DNA of 32,261 nucleotides from NCBI GenBank assembly GCA_032718475.1, contig JAUCBJ010006055.1:1-32261 (forward strand), in the 5' to 3' direction. The position numbers were made by a program, and so were the translations under genes. Every line of letters starts with the position of its first letter. Position 1 is the first letter of the stretch. A model generated the notes under the pieces. It worked only from the letters and a program-made list of their open reading frames with translations. It was not told where the DNA came from and made no database searches. Source of the stretch: Nemertoderma westbladi (taxonomy: Eukaryota; Xenacoelomorpha; Nemertodermatida; Nemertodermatidae). This document shows, in pieces, positions 21,226-32,261 of this stretch.

Positions 21226-21349
21226 ACATGGGACATTAGTGCCCGCGATAATGCGACCAAGTGACCGCGGGCACTAAAGGTACTGAGACATTAGTGCCGC
21301 GGGCACTATAATGTCTCGTGGGCACTAACGTCCCAAGACCTCAAAATCT

Positions 21350-22550
21350 ACATTACATTTAATTTTAATTATTTACGTGGTGTTGGGGGGGCACTTTTGT
21401 ATACTACATATGAGACATCGGAGTATCGCAATATCGGAATATCTGCCACGTCACCACGACTGACACTGACAGGCTGACTCACCAGTCTAGTGAATACGGG
21501 CCATTGCTGACTTGACTTTCTGCTAGCTCTAGCATGTCAGTATCCAAGCCACTACAGCACTAGACTGCTAGACTAGCCAGAAGACAGTAGGTCCATTCTT
21601 ATATTAGTCTATTAGGCCTATAGATGTCTACACCAACTAAATCGGGCATCTGGTCATTGCGGTTCTAATGAAATGAGCATAATATCCATGCGGTGGGAAT
21701 ACTAGAAGTTGATCATCACAAAAATGGGGAATATGACTCACTTGCAGCAAGGGCGGGAACTGGACGTGGACATATGAAAGAATTTAATACTAACATTTTC
21801 AGTTGGGTTCAACGACAATTCTGTAGCAAATTGTGTAAGAAATTGGAATAGGCCTATGTATACCTTTTTACCTAACAATGATAAAAGAACTAGTCCCATG
21901 ATTACATTTTATGTGGGACCGTCGAAGGCTCAAGCAGCCATTATGATGCCACGGTGGGTCTGGTTCCCGGAAACTCCAACACATTTTGGAGTTATCAAAT
22001 GTGTTTTTATGCAATTTGGAACAAATTAGAACATGAACCCAGCTGAAATTCAAAAAATTTTGAAATATGAACTATCATAAAGCTGTAAATTTTATTTATT
22101 TATTTCACAATTAATATAAAAATTTAAATCGGAAACACAGATTAAAATATTAAAATTAAAGGGAGAAAATCACCAAGGTTCCCTTCCGGGAGCACTAACA
22201 GACTAATAGGTAACCTAGCATCGGATCGGAATACTCATTTCGAAACCTTTACTAAATATACAGTATAACGGTAAGTAATTTAAAATTATTGTAATTTATG
22301 ATGCAATAAACTGATAAAAACGTTATGTAATTACAACAAATAAGCGTACGTAGTAGCATAAAATAACAAATATGTAACCATGAACAACAGTGTGTGATGA
22401 AGCAGATTTTAAAAAGAGGAGAGGTAGGCCTAGGCCTATCCTATCAGCCTATAGCCTGATAGCTGTATGTATATGGTGTGGTATACTACAGTACTAGTAC
22501 TGAGTATGGTAGTATAATGCTGTAATGGCGGAATGGTATAGTATAGTCCT
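21350..22550. other. No gene recognised
   Basis: Mostly AT-rich, with short frames only. Sequence just before 22559 does not read as reverse transcriptase, so the LINE fragment probably begins there. Confidence 0.45.
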
Positions 22551-22558
22551 CACTCTTA

Positions 22559-23963
22559 TCAATCCTGTCAAAGGTTCTAGAACGTATAGTATTTATACAG
22601 TTTGTTGCATACCTTGTCGAGTACAAGATTCTAGACCCCCTTCAATCTGGCTTCCGAAAGGGCTTCTCTGTAGTCTGTAGAGACATGTCTACTGTTCCTG
22701 AATGACGTCATCAAAACATCTGCAGACAATGGCATGGTGACTGGGGTTATACTAATAGACCTTCGCAAAGCATTTGACACCGTCAGCCATGAAATCCTTC
22801 TAAAAAAGCTATCACTAATAGGCTTTAAATCATCAGCAGTAGCATGGTTCCACTCGTATTTGGAGAATAGAAAACAGGTTGTCTGTGTTGGGGGGGTATG
22901 TTCGAGTGAAGCGATAGTAGATACAGGAGTACCACAAGGAGGTCTATTGGCAGTTTTGCTCTTCTTAATATATGGAAACGACCTAAATATGGCCATCAAC
23001 CCGGCTATATGCTTCTCTGGATCAAATCTACAGTCATTGCGACCCAAAGATGAACTCCATAGCGTAAACCTAGAACCCCAAACAGAGTCGGATGTAACTT
23101 CTACAGAACCACATACTTTGTCCCTGAAGCTAGCCGATGATGCCAACCTCATTGCCTCCCACCAAAACCCATCAGCTGTTGCAAATACGCTAGAAATTAT
23201 GCTAGACAAAGTATACTCATGGGCTACTGAAAACAAATTAAGTTTGAACTTCGAAAAAACTAAAAGCATTCTTTTTGGAACTCATCAGCGACTAAACAAC
23301 GCTCACCCGCTCAATATTACATGCGCTGGGATCCCTATTGAAGAAAAAAAAACTGTGAAATATTTAGGGTGTTTCTTGAATGCCAACATATCAGGTGATT
23401 CAATGGCAGCAAAAGTTATAAAGAAATGCAACTCAACTCTACGATTCCTTTACCGACAGGGGTCTATACTCGATTATTACACCAAAAGGTTGCTTTGTAA
23501 TGCTCTAATTCAACCTCACTTGGACTTTGTATCATCCTGCTGGTACTATAGCACAAGCAAAGGGCTACAGAACCAACTACAGACACTCCAACGGAAGTAC
23601 ATACGATTCTGCCTGGGACTGCACCACCGGACACACATAACGCAAGACCACTATATAAAAATGTCATGGCTAGCTATTGACACTCGTGTTGAGCAAAGCA
23701 TATTATGTCACATGTATCGTATTAGTCGCGGCCTATCCCCACCATATCTCGAGAACTTAGTTATTTTCGACCCAACTGGAATTAACCTTCGTAGGAGCGA
23801 GAACCGAGCCGTAATCCCCTCACGCAGAACTGCTGTTGGGTGTGAAACGCTGTCATTCTTAGGCCCGAGTCTATGGAACTCCCTGCCCAATAAACTAAAA
23901 AGTAAAATATCCCTGGAGTCATTTAAACATGGGATCAAAAACCACTATTTGAATATGCGCTAA
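22559..23963 (+). pseudogene. Reverse transcriptase of a CR1/L2/jockey-like LINE, truncated and frameshifted
   Basis: The first frame (22559-22666) reads SILSKVLERIVF then LDPLQSGFRKGFS, the finger region. A tandem TCTGTAG duplication (22667-22680) shifts the frame, and the domain continues as LLFLNDVIKTSADNG into MVTGVILIDLRKAFD (motif A), HEILLKKL, a motif B reading TGVPQGGLLAVLL (usually GVPQGSxLGPLL) and LKLADDANL (motif C). About 30 extra residues lie between motifs B and C. The thumb (TVKYLGCFLN) and C-terminal region (PSLWNSLPNKLKS, then SLESFKHGIKNHYL) are typical. The endonuclease and ORF1 are absent, so the copy is 5'-truncated. Confidence 0.85.
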
Positions 23964-25552
23964 CAACAGCATGGATATGATACGTACATACTATGATATC
24001 CTAACTCCTAATTATTAGTGATATGATGCTAATTTATAACAGCTGTCTTTAACAAACGGCCTGTGACATGGTGCTGATCAATAATTCTAGAACCCTATAA
24101 GCCCTAACCCCCTTTAAATATGTATTTTTTAATATACTATGTATTTGTATTACTTTCATTTTTAATCTTAGTTATGTGCATGTTGTTTTATACTTCAGTG
24201 TATTTACGAACTCTTATAAATGCTTTATTAACAAATGCCCTTACTTGCGGGTACCGATAAGCTGGCTCTATGCTATTATAAATATTATAGTGATATGATA
24301 ACTGATTAATGATAAAATAAATAACTCTTAAAACTCAGTATCTTATAGTATACTATGTATTTTAACTTTTGGTATATTTATAGTGTATTTTATAAGTATT
24401 TTAACTAAGTATTTTATATTTCGGGTGTATTTAACAGGCTCTTTTAATAACTTTTTCAACGAATGGCCTTAATGAACAGCCGTCTTGGATTAATAATGGA
24501 GTAACTGTATAGTACTGTATGTAAGAACCTTATTCAGAACCTTATTCTATTTTATCTCCATTAACATATTTATATTTTAATGTACGTCCTTTTACTGTGT
24601 ATTTCCCTACACATTTCGGGTAATAATTTCGTTAATATTTTGATTGTTGCTGGGAATGGATAATTAAATTCGTACAGTAAGTACGAATTTAAATCGTTCA
24701 TAATTAATCTATTGTAATTTTTATTTAAATCCGTGTACTCTAGTAATCTGTGTAATCCTAGTAATCCGTGTAATCTGTATCATAATTAATCTATTGTAAT
24801 TTTTATTTAAATCCGTGTAATCTAGTAGGTACGAATTCAAACCGAATCTAACTCATTTATTTTATTTCGTATGTAACTTCGTGTAATCTTTATATCGATG
24901 ATTGTGTATTTGTGATACTCCTGCCATGCCAATCAATACCACACAGACCATACTACAATCCACCACAGCTCTATACTAAATGTTATATTACTCCGACCAC
25001 TCCCCTCGAACACATTCCAACTCCATTTTACACACGCCTACTAACCACACATTTACCACTACCGACAGACAATTACCACACCGACCATACCGATAACCTC
25101 CTCGCCTTAAGGGGACCCCCATGAAAACGAGACCATGTCTCTTGGGGCTATCCCCGACATCATCTAGACTCACACTCACCATGCAAAACTTACCCATTAC
25201 TCAACCACCTCTTACACAGGAAACGCTGACCACAAATTGCCAACGAAATGCACTCTGACAACACACTTACATTATAGCCTAACTCTGTAACTAACTGTCT
25301 CAATTTATTTGTTGCATTAACTACAGAACTATAAATACTGTATAATGGATTATCTTGTTATCTTGTTCCTTCCGGTAATGTTTAATTATGCAGATTTACT
25401 TTACTTATTTGATGTCAATTAAACAATTTCAATTTCTTACCAGTAGTCCTACATTATAGGGTACCGCTATCTACTGATCTACCGGTATTTATTTTTACTA
25501 GCTATTTATATCAGTATATCCTGAATCCCGCTATCGGCGGTGGCTATCAACA
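23964..25552 (+). other. Probable LINE 3' region and NSF upstream sequence
   Basis: No gene is seen. The TATTTTAA-rich part (24100-24480) contains loosely repeated words shared with the 3' UTR just after the RT. At 24664-24692 TTAAATTCGTAC and its exact complement form a 12-bp stem with a 5-base loop. A block of about 43 bp (ATAATTAATCTATTGTAATT onward) is repeated at 24699 and 24781. A nested hairpin at 25111-25155 looks like a LINE 3' end. The last 100 bp before the NSF ATG have a TATTTATA at about 25503, a weak promoter hint. Confidence 0.4.
25111..25155 (+). other. Nested hairpin, likely conserved LINE 3' element
   Basis: GGGGA (25111) pairs with TCCCC (25151), an inner CCCC with GGGG, and the innermost GAGAC-CAT-GTCTC closes the structure. 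The wording 'GGGGACCCCCATGAAAACGA ... GGGGCTATCCCC' resembles the 3' UTR of CR1-like LINEs as I remember them, so it may mark the 3' part of the element at 22559. Family assignment is from memory, not a search. Confidence 0.45.
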
Positions 25553-27130
25553 ATGGCACCAAGACCAATGAAGGTCGCTAAATGCCCAACAGATGAATTA
25601 AGTCTCACTAATTGCGCAATTGTAAACCCCGACGATTTCAACGTAAATGACGTGAAATTTATCGTTATTTACATCGAATCGCGTCAATTCTATTTCAGCG
25701 TGAAATCCCACAAGGGAGTCGATCGGAACTGCGTCGGGTTCAGTTTACCGCAACGGCGATGGTTGCAGCTGACGTTCGGGCAAGAGATCGGAGTCGAACC
25801 TATCAGGTTTAAGAGTAGCGACTATTTGGCTATGGTAACGTTGCAGGTCGATTTTATTAACAAGAAATCCGCCACTCAGGAACCTTTCAATACAGATGAA
25901 ATGGCGCGGGAATTCAACATGTTATTCCACGATCAGGCCTTTATGGAAGGTCAACTATTGGCCTTCCCGTTACCCGGTAAGCGAACCCTTTTGGCGACGG
26001 TTTCTTCCTTGGAGGCGGTTGATGTTTCCAACGTAAAGAAGAACGAGTTGAGCGCCCCTCGTAAGGTTCGCTTCGGGGTGTCTTTTCCGAACAGCGTGAT
26101 CATATTCGAGAAGGCGGAAGGATCCCCGATCGTTCTCACGGGGAAATCTCGGGGAAAAACGGCGCGGCAAAATATAATTAACCCGGATTGGGACTTCAAG
26201 AAGATGGGAATCGGAGGCTTAGATAAACAGTTTAACGATATATTCCGTCGCGCGTTCGCTAGTCGCGTATTCCCACCCGAGATCGTGGAGCAGATCGGGA
26301 TGAAACACGTCCGCGGTTTGCTGCTGTTCGGTCCCCCGGGGACCGGGAAGACGTTGATGGCGAGAACGATAGGGATGATGCTGCACGCCCGAGAGCCCAA
26401 GGTGGTCAACGGTCCCGAGATCCTAAACAAATACGTGGGAGAGTCGGAGGCCAACATCCGGAAGCTCTTCGGGGAGGCGGAAGAGGAGCAGAAGCGTTGC
26501 GGCAACCAGAGCGGGTTGCATATCATTATCTTTGATGAGATAGACGCGATATGTAAGCAGCGGGGTGGAGGCGGGGGCGGCACCGGGGTACACGACACCG
26601 TCGTCAATCAGCTGCTCAGTAAGATCGACGGCGTCGACCAACTCAACAACATCCTCGTCATCGGGATGACAAACCGACGGGATCTCATCGACGACGCGTT
26701 GCTGCGACCTGGCCGCATGGAGATCCAGATGGAGATCGGTCTCCCCGATGAGAAGGGCCGTCTACAGATCCTCGACATCTACTGCTCCAGGATGCGCAAC
26801 TCCAAGCACCTCTCGGAGGACGTCGACCTCGCCGAACTCTCCGTGCTCACGAAGAACTTTAGCGGCGCGGAGATCGAGGGTTTGGTTCGGTGCGCGCAGA
26901 GCACCGCGATGAATCGGATGGTGAATGTGAACAAGGTGGACGTGGATTACGAAGCCGCGGAGAATATGAAGGTTTTCCGGGGCGATTTCCTCAACGCCTT
27001 GGAGAACGACATCAAGCCGGCCTTCGGTGTCTCTGCGGAACAGTTCGAGATGTACATTATCAACGGGATCATCAACTTCAGCCCGTCCATTCCCGCCCTA
27101 CTCGAAGACGGAAACCTACTGATCCAACAG
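25553..27130 (+). CDS. NSF: NSF, vesicle-fusing ATPase, coding exon 1 (N, D1, start of D2)
   Basis: NSF is a hexameric AAA+ ATPase that, with SNAP adaptors, unwinds SNARE complexes on membranes after fusion. The ATG at 25553 begins a residue 1-526 reading that opens with the family signature [13 protein letters not shown]. The N domain (about 1-205) binds SNAP-SNARE. D1 (about 206-490), the main motor, has Walker A GPPGTGKT at 260-267 (Lys266), Walker B FDEID with Glu329, a GGGGGG loop after it, and arginine fingers Arg385 and Arg388 in LLRPGR. These positions coincide with vertebrate NSF numbering. The exon ends in phase 0 at CAACAG before GTTAGT. Retaining the intron would add six codons and a TAG at 27149. 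Catalytic residues are complete, so the protein should be active. Confidence 0.96.
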
Positions 27131-27220
27131 GTTAGTATGTTATACATCTAGTCAGATTACAGACATCGAGATAGTTTCTGTCTATTCAATCAAAGCAAAC
27201 AGTCGACCGAAGCTGGAGGT

Positions 27221-29203
27221 AAGGGTGGACGGGACGCTACTCCTATCTGCTACCCGAAGGTAGTTGTTGGCGCTGCTCCTATCTGCTACCCGGGGGTAGG
27301 GTTGGGCGCTACTCCTGTCTGCTACCCGAAGGTAGGGGTTGGCGCTGCTCCTATCTGCTACCCGAAGGTAGGGGTGGGCGCTACTCCTATCTGCTACCCG
27401 AGGGTACGGTTGGACGCTACTCCTATCTGCTACACTAAGGTAGGGGTAGGCGCTACTCCTATCTGCTACACTAAGGTAGGGGTAGGCGCTACTCCTATCT
27501 GCTACCCGAAGGTAGTTGTTGGCGCTGCTCCTATCTGCTACCCGAGGGTAGGGTTGGACGCTACTCCTGTCTGCTACCCGAAGGTAGGGGTTGGCGCTGC
27601 TCCTATCTGCTACCCGAAGGTAGGGGTGGGCGCTACTCCTATCTGCTACCCGAAGGTAGGGGTTGGCGCTACTCCTATCTGCTACACTAAGGTAGGGGTA
27701 GGCGCTACTCCTATCTGCTACCCAAAGGTAGTTGTTGGCGCTGCTCCTATCTGCTACCCGAGGGTAGGGTTGGACGCTACTCCTGTCTGCTACCCGAAGG
27801 TAGGGGTTGGCGCTGCTCCTATCTGCTACCCGAAGGTAGTTGTTGGCGCTGCTCCTATCTGCTACCCGAGGGTAGGGTTGGACGCTACTCCTGTCTGCTA
27901 CCCGAAGGTAGAGGTTGGCGCTACTCCTATCTGCTACACTAAGGTAGGGGTAGGCGCTACTCCTATCTGCTACCCGAAGGTAGTTGTTGGCGCTGCTCCT
28001 ATCTGCTACCCGAGGGTAGGGTTGGACGCTACTCCTGTCTGCTACCCGAAGGTAGGGGTTGGCGCTGCTCCTATCTGCTACCCGAAGGTAGGGGTGGGCG
28101 CTACTCCTATCTGCTACCCGAAGGTAGGGGTTGGCGCTACTCCTATCTGCTACCCGAAGGTAGGGGTGGGCGCTACTCCTATCTGCTACCCGAAGGTAGG
28201 GGTTGGCGCTGCTCCTATCTGCTACCCGAGGGTAGGGGTGGGCGCTACTCCTATCTGCTACCCGAAGGTAGGGGTTGGCGCTACTCCTATCTGCTACCCG
28301 AAGGTAGGGGTGGGCGCTACTCCTATCTGCTACCCGAAGGTAGGGGTTGGCGCTGCTCCTATCTGCTACCCGAGGGTAGGGTTGGACGCTACTCCTATCT
28401 GCTACCCGAAGGTAGGGGTTGGCGCTACTCCTATCTGCTACACTAAGGTAGGGGTAGGCGCTACTCCTATCTGCTACCCGAAGGTAGGGGTGGGCGCTAC
28501 TCCTATCTGCTACCCGAAGGTAGGGGTTGGCGCTACTCCTATCTGCTACCCGAAGGTAGGGGTTGGCGCTACTCCTATCTGCTACCCGAAGGTAGGGGTT
28601 GGCGCTACTCCTATCTGCTACACTAAGGTAGGGGTAGGCGCTACTCCTATCTGCTACCCGAAGGTAGGGGTGGGCGCTACTCCTATCTGCTACCCGAAGG
28701 TAGGGGTTGGCGCTACTCCTATCTGCTACCCGAAGGTAGGGGTTGGCGCTACTCCTATCTGCTACCCGAAGGTAGGGGTTGGCGCTACTCCTATCTGCTA
28801 CACGAAGGTAGGGGTGGACGCCACTCCTATCTGCTACCCGAGCGAGGGTAGGGGTGGACGCTACTCCTATCTGCTACCCGAAGGTAGGGGTTGGCGCTAC
28901 TCCTATCTGCTACACGAAGGTAGGGGTGGACGCCACTCCTATCTGCTACCCGAGCGAGGGTATGGGTGGACGCTACTCCTATCTGCTACCCGAAGGTAGG
29001 GGTTGGCGCTACTCCTATCTGCTACCCGAAGGTAGGGGTTGGCGCTACTCCTATCTGCTACACGAAGGTAGGGGTGGACGCCACTCCTATCTGCTACCCG
29101 AGCGAGGGTAGGGGTGGACGCTACTCCTATCTGCTACCCGAAGGTAGGGGTTGGCGCTACTCCTATCTGCTACCCGAAGGTAGGGGTGGGCGCTACTCCT
29201 ATC
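27221..29203 (+). repeat. 36-bp intronic minisatellite, about 55 copies
   Basis: The unit is GGTAGGGGTTGGCGCTACTC followed by CTATCTGCTACCCGAA. Variant units recur at multiples of 36: the GTAGTTGTTGG form is at about 27260, 27512, 27728, 27836 and 27980, so blocks of several units were copied. Near the 3' end, 40-bp units contain GAGCGAGGG. Each unit holds CTACC-CGAA-GGTAG, a 5-bp hairpin (6 bp in the CTACCCGAGGGTAG form). A 565-codon frame is open here because 36 is 12 codons, but it lies inside an intron after an in-frame stop and is not regarded as coding. Confidence 0.93.
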
Positions 29204-29214
29204 CCAAGTTGTAC

Positions 29215-29350
29215 TCCCAGTAATTCAACTGGTCCTCATTTTATCATCCCCTGATGAAAGGCTGTGTGGACCCGGGCTGGGCTCGAACCTACAACCAATA
29301 GATTGCAGGCCCAGCGCAGAACCACCTGAGTTATTACCCGCCTTCTAGGT
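29215..29350 (-). mobile_element. tRNA-derived SINE fragment in the NSF intron
   Basis: On the minus strand an A box (TAACTCAGGTGG, plus 29322-29333) precedes a perfect B box (GGTTCGAGCCC, plus 29279-29289) at tRNA-like spacing. A body containing CATCAGGGGATGATAAAATG then runs to the edge of the minisatellite at about 29215. The tRNA stems pair imperfectly. It is either a SINE truncated by, or abutting, the repeat array, or a tRNA pseudogene. Confidence 0.6.
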
Positions 29351-29453
29351 AGTTTTGATTTTTATCCTTTTCTACATAAAATATGTTAATGAGCGGTTCT
29401 GTGCGGGTGGAGAAAACTGTTCAGAGTGATTTTATTTCAAATTAATTTATTAA

Positions 29454-30134
<681 letters not shown>

Positions 30135-31060
30135 ATCCACGCACCGGGGTTGATGGAAGGAAATTTTATTTTCGGAAGCATAAAATATGATCCATCATAT
30201 TTATCTCTACGCGCTGACAACACGACTTTTCGTTTTGAAAACCAAATTGACAGCTCTAACTTTTTAAGTTGTGAATCATTTTCAAATACTAAACCTATTC
30301 AATAGGCTAAAGTTAATAATTATTATTGTTTAAATTGATTACCAACTGTATGTGACTGCGTACCAACTGTGTGATACCAACTGTAATAACAACAGCAATT
30401 AATTGGCTCTAAGAAAAAAATTTACACGGTGATCATCAAGTGAAGCCATAATATAATATATTTTCGTTTCATTAACCCCGTTACTTATTTTAATCGGTGC
30501 AGTAGTTTGATTAATTATAGTGATTTCACTTGGCAAAATTATATGTTTTAAATAATTCAGTGTTTACTTTGTATAGCCTAGCTAGATAATATGTGGAACT
30601 CTTTACACCGTTATCATTGAACCTCTACAGAGGAAAGTCGACGCAAATATACAGCTAGTTACGAGTAAAACCTGTGGTATTGATTATCGTTTAGTGTTTT
30701 GGTTGGAATAACATGCCACTTGCCACTGTCATCTGCCCCTTTCCTATAATTGACAATTTTTTAATTTCAGTGTATCACTTTTGTCTCGGTGCCTCTCTGT
30801 GTATTAATGTAATCCAATTATTGTTTGCTTCGTGTTTTATATTATACAAATACAATGTATAATAACGTGGGATTCTGGTTACAGGTTGATATTATTTTAT
30901 TCCAAAATGTCCAAAAAAACATTGCTTATCGTCCACTATTTACAGACTGTTGTAATACCCCACCTCCCTGATTGCCATTCTCGTATTCCGTTATTTATGG
31001 TACCAGGTACCTCTCAACATACTAAGTTTTATTGATATTGTAATATTTTGGAATAAAGCT
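30135..31060 (+). other. NSF 3' untranslated region
   Basis: AT-rich non-coding sequence without recognised elements. Its probable end is set by the AATAAA at 31052, the first canonical polyadenylation signal found downstream of the stop. Confidence 0.5.
31052..31057 (+). terminator. Candidate polyadenylation signal AATAAA for NSF
   Basis: The hexamer lies 918 bases after the NSF stop. A GT-rich stretch (GTTGTGTTCGTTCGTG, near 31122-31137) follows at a slightly long distance. Seen motif, inferred use. Confidence 0.45.
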
Positions 31061-32261
31061 ACATGCATACTTGTTAGAAATACTTTATTCTTATCCTCGT
31101 ATCTCTATTTGCACTCACTCGTTGTGTTCGTTCGTGAAACAAAGCAATCGGATTGTCACTCTGTATAAAGTGCTACTGTTCCTAGTGCTGCTAAAGCTGC
31201 TATTAAATAGTTTTTACGTAATTTACATTTTCAAGCACTTTAAATGTTAAATGGGGAAAATTACATAACACACGATAGTTGGTCAAAGTAACTACCGCTA
31301 TTATTATATTCGCAATTATTCTCTGCAGTCTCGCATTATTTATACTGCATTATTATGTTGCAAGGATTCCAAAAATGTAAAGTTGTATGAATTTTGTAGT
31401 TTGTACAGTAGAATTAACTGTAATACAATCCTTCTTTAGACCCCCGGTAGTTAATATAACGGTTGAGTAATATATTACAATATTCCTTTAAATTCCATGC
31501 AGATTTTATATAATTATATGTTATTATTAACATGAAATGGATTTGTAATAATGTTCTACTCCACCGTTGTCAATATTATTTTAAAATTACTTTGTTTTGC
31601 AATTTTTGAAGTAGAATTGATTATTCCGAAACATTTATTTATTCACCTATGTATTTTTTATAACTTGAATATACTGAAGAGTAAATGTTATAATATAGTT
31701 GTTACATATTGTTGTTGGAAGGATAGAAATCCACAATATCACCCCATCATCCCCTCCATCTCACCTCCTTTCAATCTGCCTCGGGTGTTTGAGAGTAATT
31801 CTATTGATTATGTATGCGCGACGAACGAGCTACTTTACTTATTGCGTTGATGAGGTGTGGTTATATAAACGGGTTGGAGCGAACCTTGAATGAGCTTCCT
31901 TGTTCCAGGCAGCAGGTGCTAGAGATTGATGGGTTAATTCGCGGCCGTAGCCATGGTGATGTGTAACTCTACGGTAGATTTCTTGGTTCATTTCTATGTC
32001 TGTCTCACGGATAAAACGAAAAGGATTGCATTGTATGGCACGCATGTCTTTCCCAAGCACGGAAATCGCACAACATAGCTCTAATGGCCACGGCACAGCA
32101 TAGCACATGTTGCTTAGAACTGGAGTTTTACCTGTCTTGAGACTAATATCAAATACAAGTCGCGTCGCACTCCCATGATTAAGATAAAATCATACAATCC
32201 GCGACTAGTCGACTTTTAGGGCGTCCATTATGGAATCAAATATATTTGGACTAGAACTACA
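31061..32261. other. No gene confirmed; possible promoter near the right edge
   Basis: Mostly AT-rich. At about 31861-31867 a TATATAA lies on the plus strand. GCCATGG at about 31949-31955 is a strong Kozak context that opens only a 41-codon frame. A minus frame of 89 codons (31839-32108) overlaps and has no recognised family. A gene starting here and running past the right edge is possible but unproven. Confidence 0.25.

Larger units (their letters stand above)
20325..21339. mobile_element. Second foldback element candidate with a 9-bp direct repeat
   Basis: Both ends are built from GTGCCCGCG / CGCGGGCAC modules in both orientations. The left cluster (20338-20488) includes the 20-bp palindrome TTAGTGCCCGCGGGCACTAA and a 51-bp tandem pair (20387-20488). 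The right cluster (21158-21333) has four 17-bp units followed by inverted copies. Outermost GGGACGTTTAGTGCCC and the right-end reverse complement GGGACGTTAGTGCCC match apart from one base. CTCAAAATC occurs immediately outside both ends (20316-20324 and 21340-21348), consistent with a 9-bp target duplication as in Mutator-like elements. The AT-rich interior codes for no recognised transposase. Confidence 0.5.

Noticed and set aside
25951-26641. Minus-strand ORFs opposite NSF
   Set aside because: Shadows of the NSF coding strand.
27302-28999. 565-codon ORF with a 12-residue repeat, in the same frame as NSF exon 1
   Set aside because: It lies in the NSF intron after an in-frame TAG at 27149. 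The frame stays open only because the 36-bp unit is 12 codons without a stop; 40-bp units shift it without any sign of selection.

Overview
The window is animal nuclear DNA, most likely from a marine invertebrate. The evidence is a spliced NSF (N-ethylmaleimide-sensitive factor) gene with GT-AG intron borders, APE-type non-LTR retrotransposons, tRNA-derived SINEs, a fibrinogen-related exon remnant and large minisatellites in AT-rich surroundings. The frequent GGCCTA and CCGGTA words and the foldback-like elements recall echinoderm or other invertebrate deuterostome DNA, but that placement is a guess. There is no operon or prokaryotic organisation.

Layout, left to right. (1) 1-2150, minus strand: a long unassigned coiled-coil, possibly Gag-like ORF that stays open to the left edge after one frame change near 895. 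It is preceded by an AT-rich leader with five ATACCGGTAT-type palindromes spaced about 57 bp apart. (2) 2500-5300: no gene seen, one 38-bp tandem array. (3) 5306-6402: a candidate foldback element bounded by inverted 15-bp G7/C7 repeats. (4) 7575-8755: a 31-bp minisatellite whose two halves lie head to head, forming a 1.2-kb interrupted palindrome. (5) 9420-9655: a tRNA-derived SINE. (6) 10364-10586: a frameshifted fibrinogen-related domain exon. (7) 11047-15481, minus: a 5'-truncated LINE with ORF1, endonuclease and reverse transcriptase, inserted into one copy of a 156-bp tandem duplication. (8) 15590-18178: two G-rich minisatellites (38-bp and 36-bp units). (9) 20325-21339: a second foldback candidate made of GTGCCCGCG-type repeats, with a possible 9-bp target duplication. 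(10) 22559-25155: a degraded CR1/L2/jockey-like reverse transcriptase and a probable LINE 3' end. (11) 25553-30134, plus: NSF, encoded by a 1578-bp first coding exon and a 651-bp last exon. Its single 2353-bp intron is mostly a 36-bp minisatellite plus a SINE. (12) 30135-32261: 3' UTR with a polyadenylation signal, then mostly unassigned sequence.

NSF is the only clearly intact host gene. It is the hexameric AAA+ ATPase that disassembles SNARE complexes after membrane fusion. The rest of the window is transposable-element and tandem-repeat sequence. The three broken coding regions whose lesion can be read (the two reverse transcriptases and the left-edge ORF) are each interrupted by one very small indel, whereas NSF has none.
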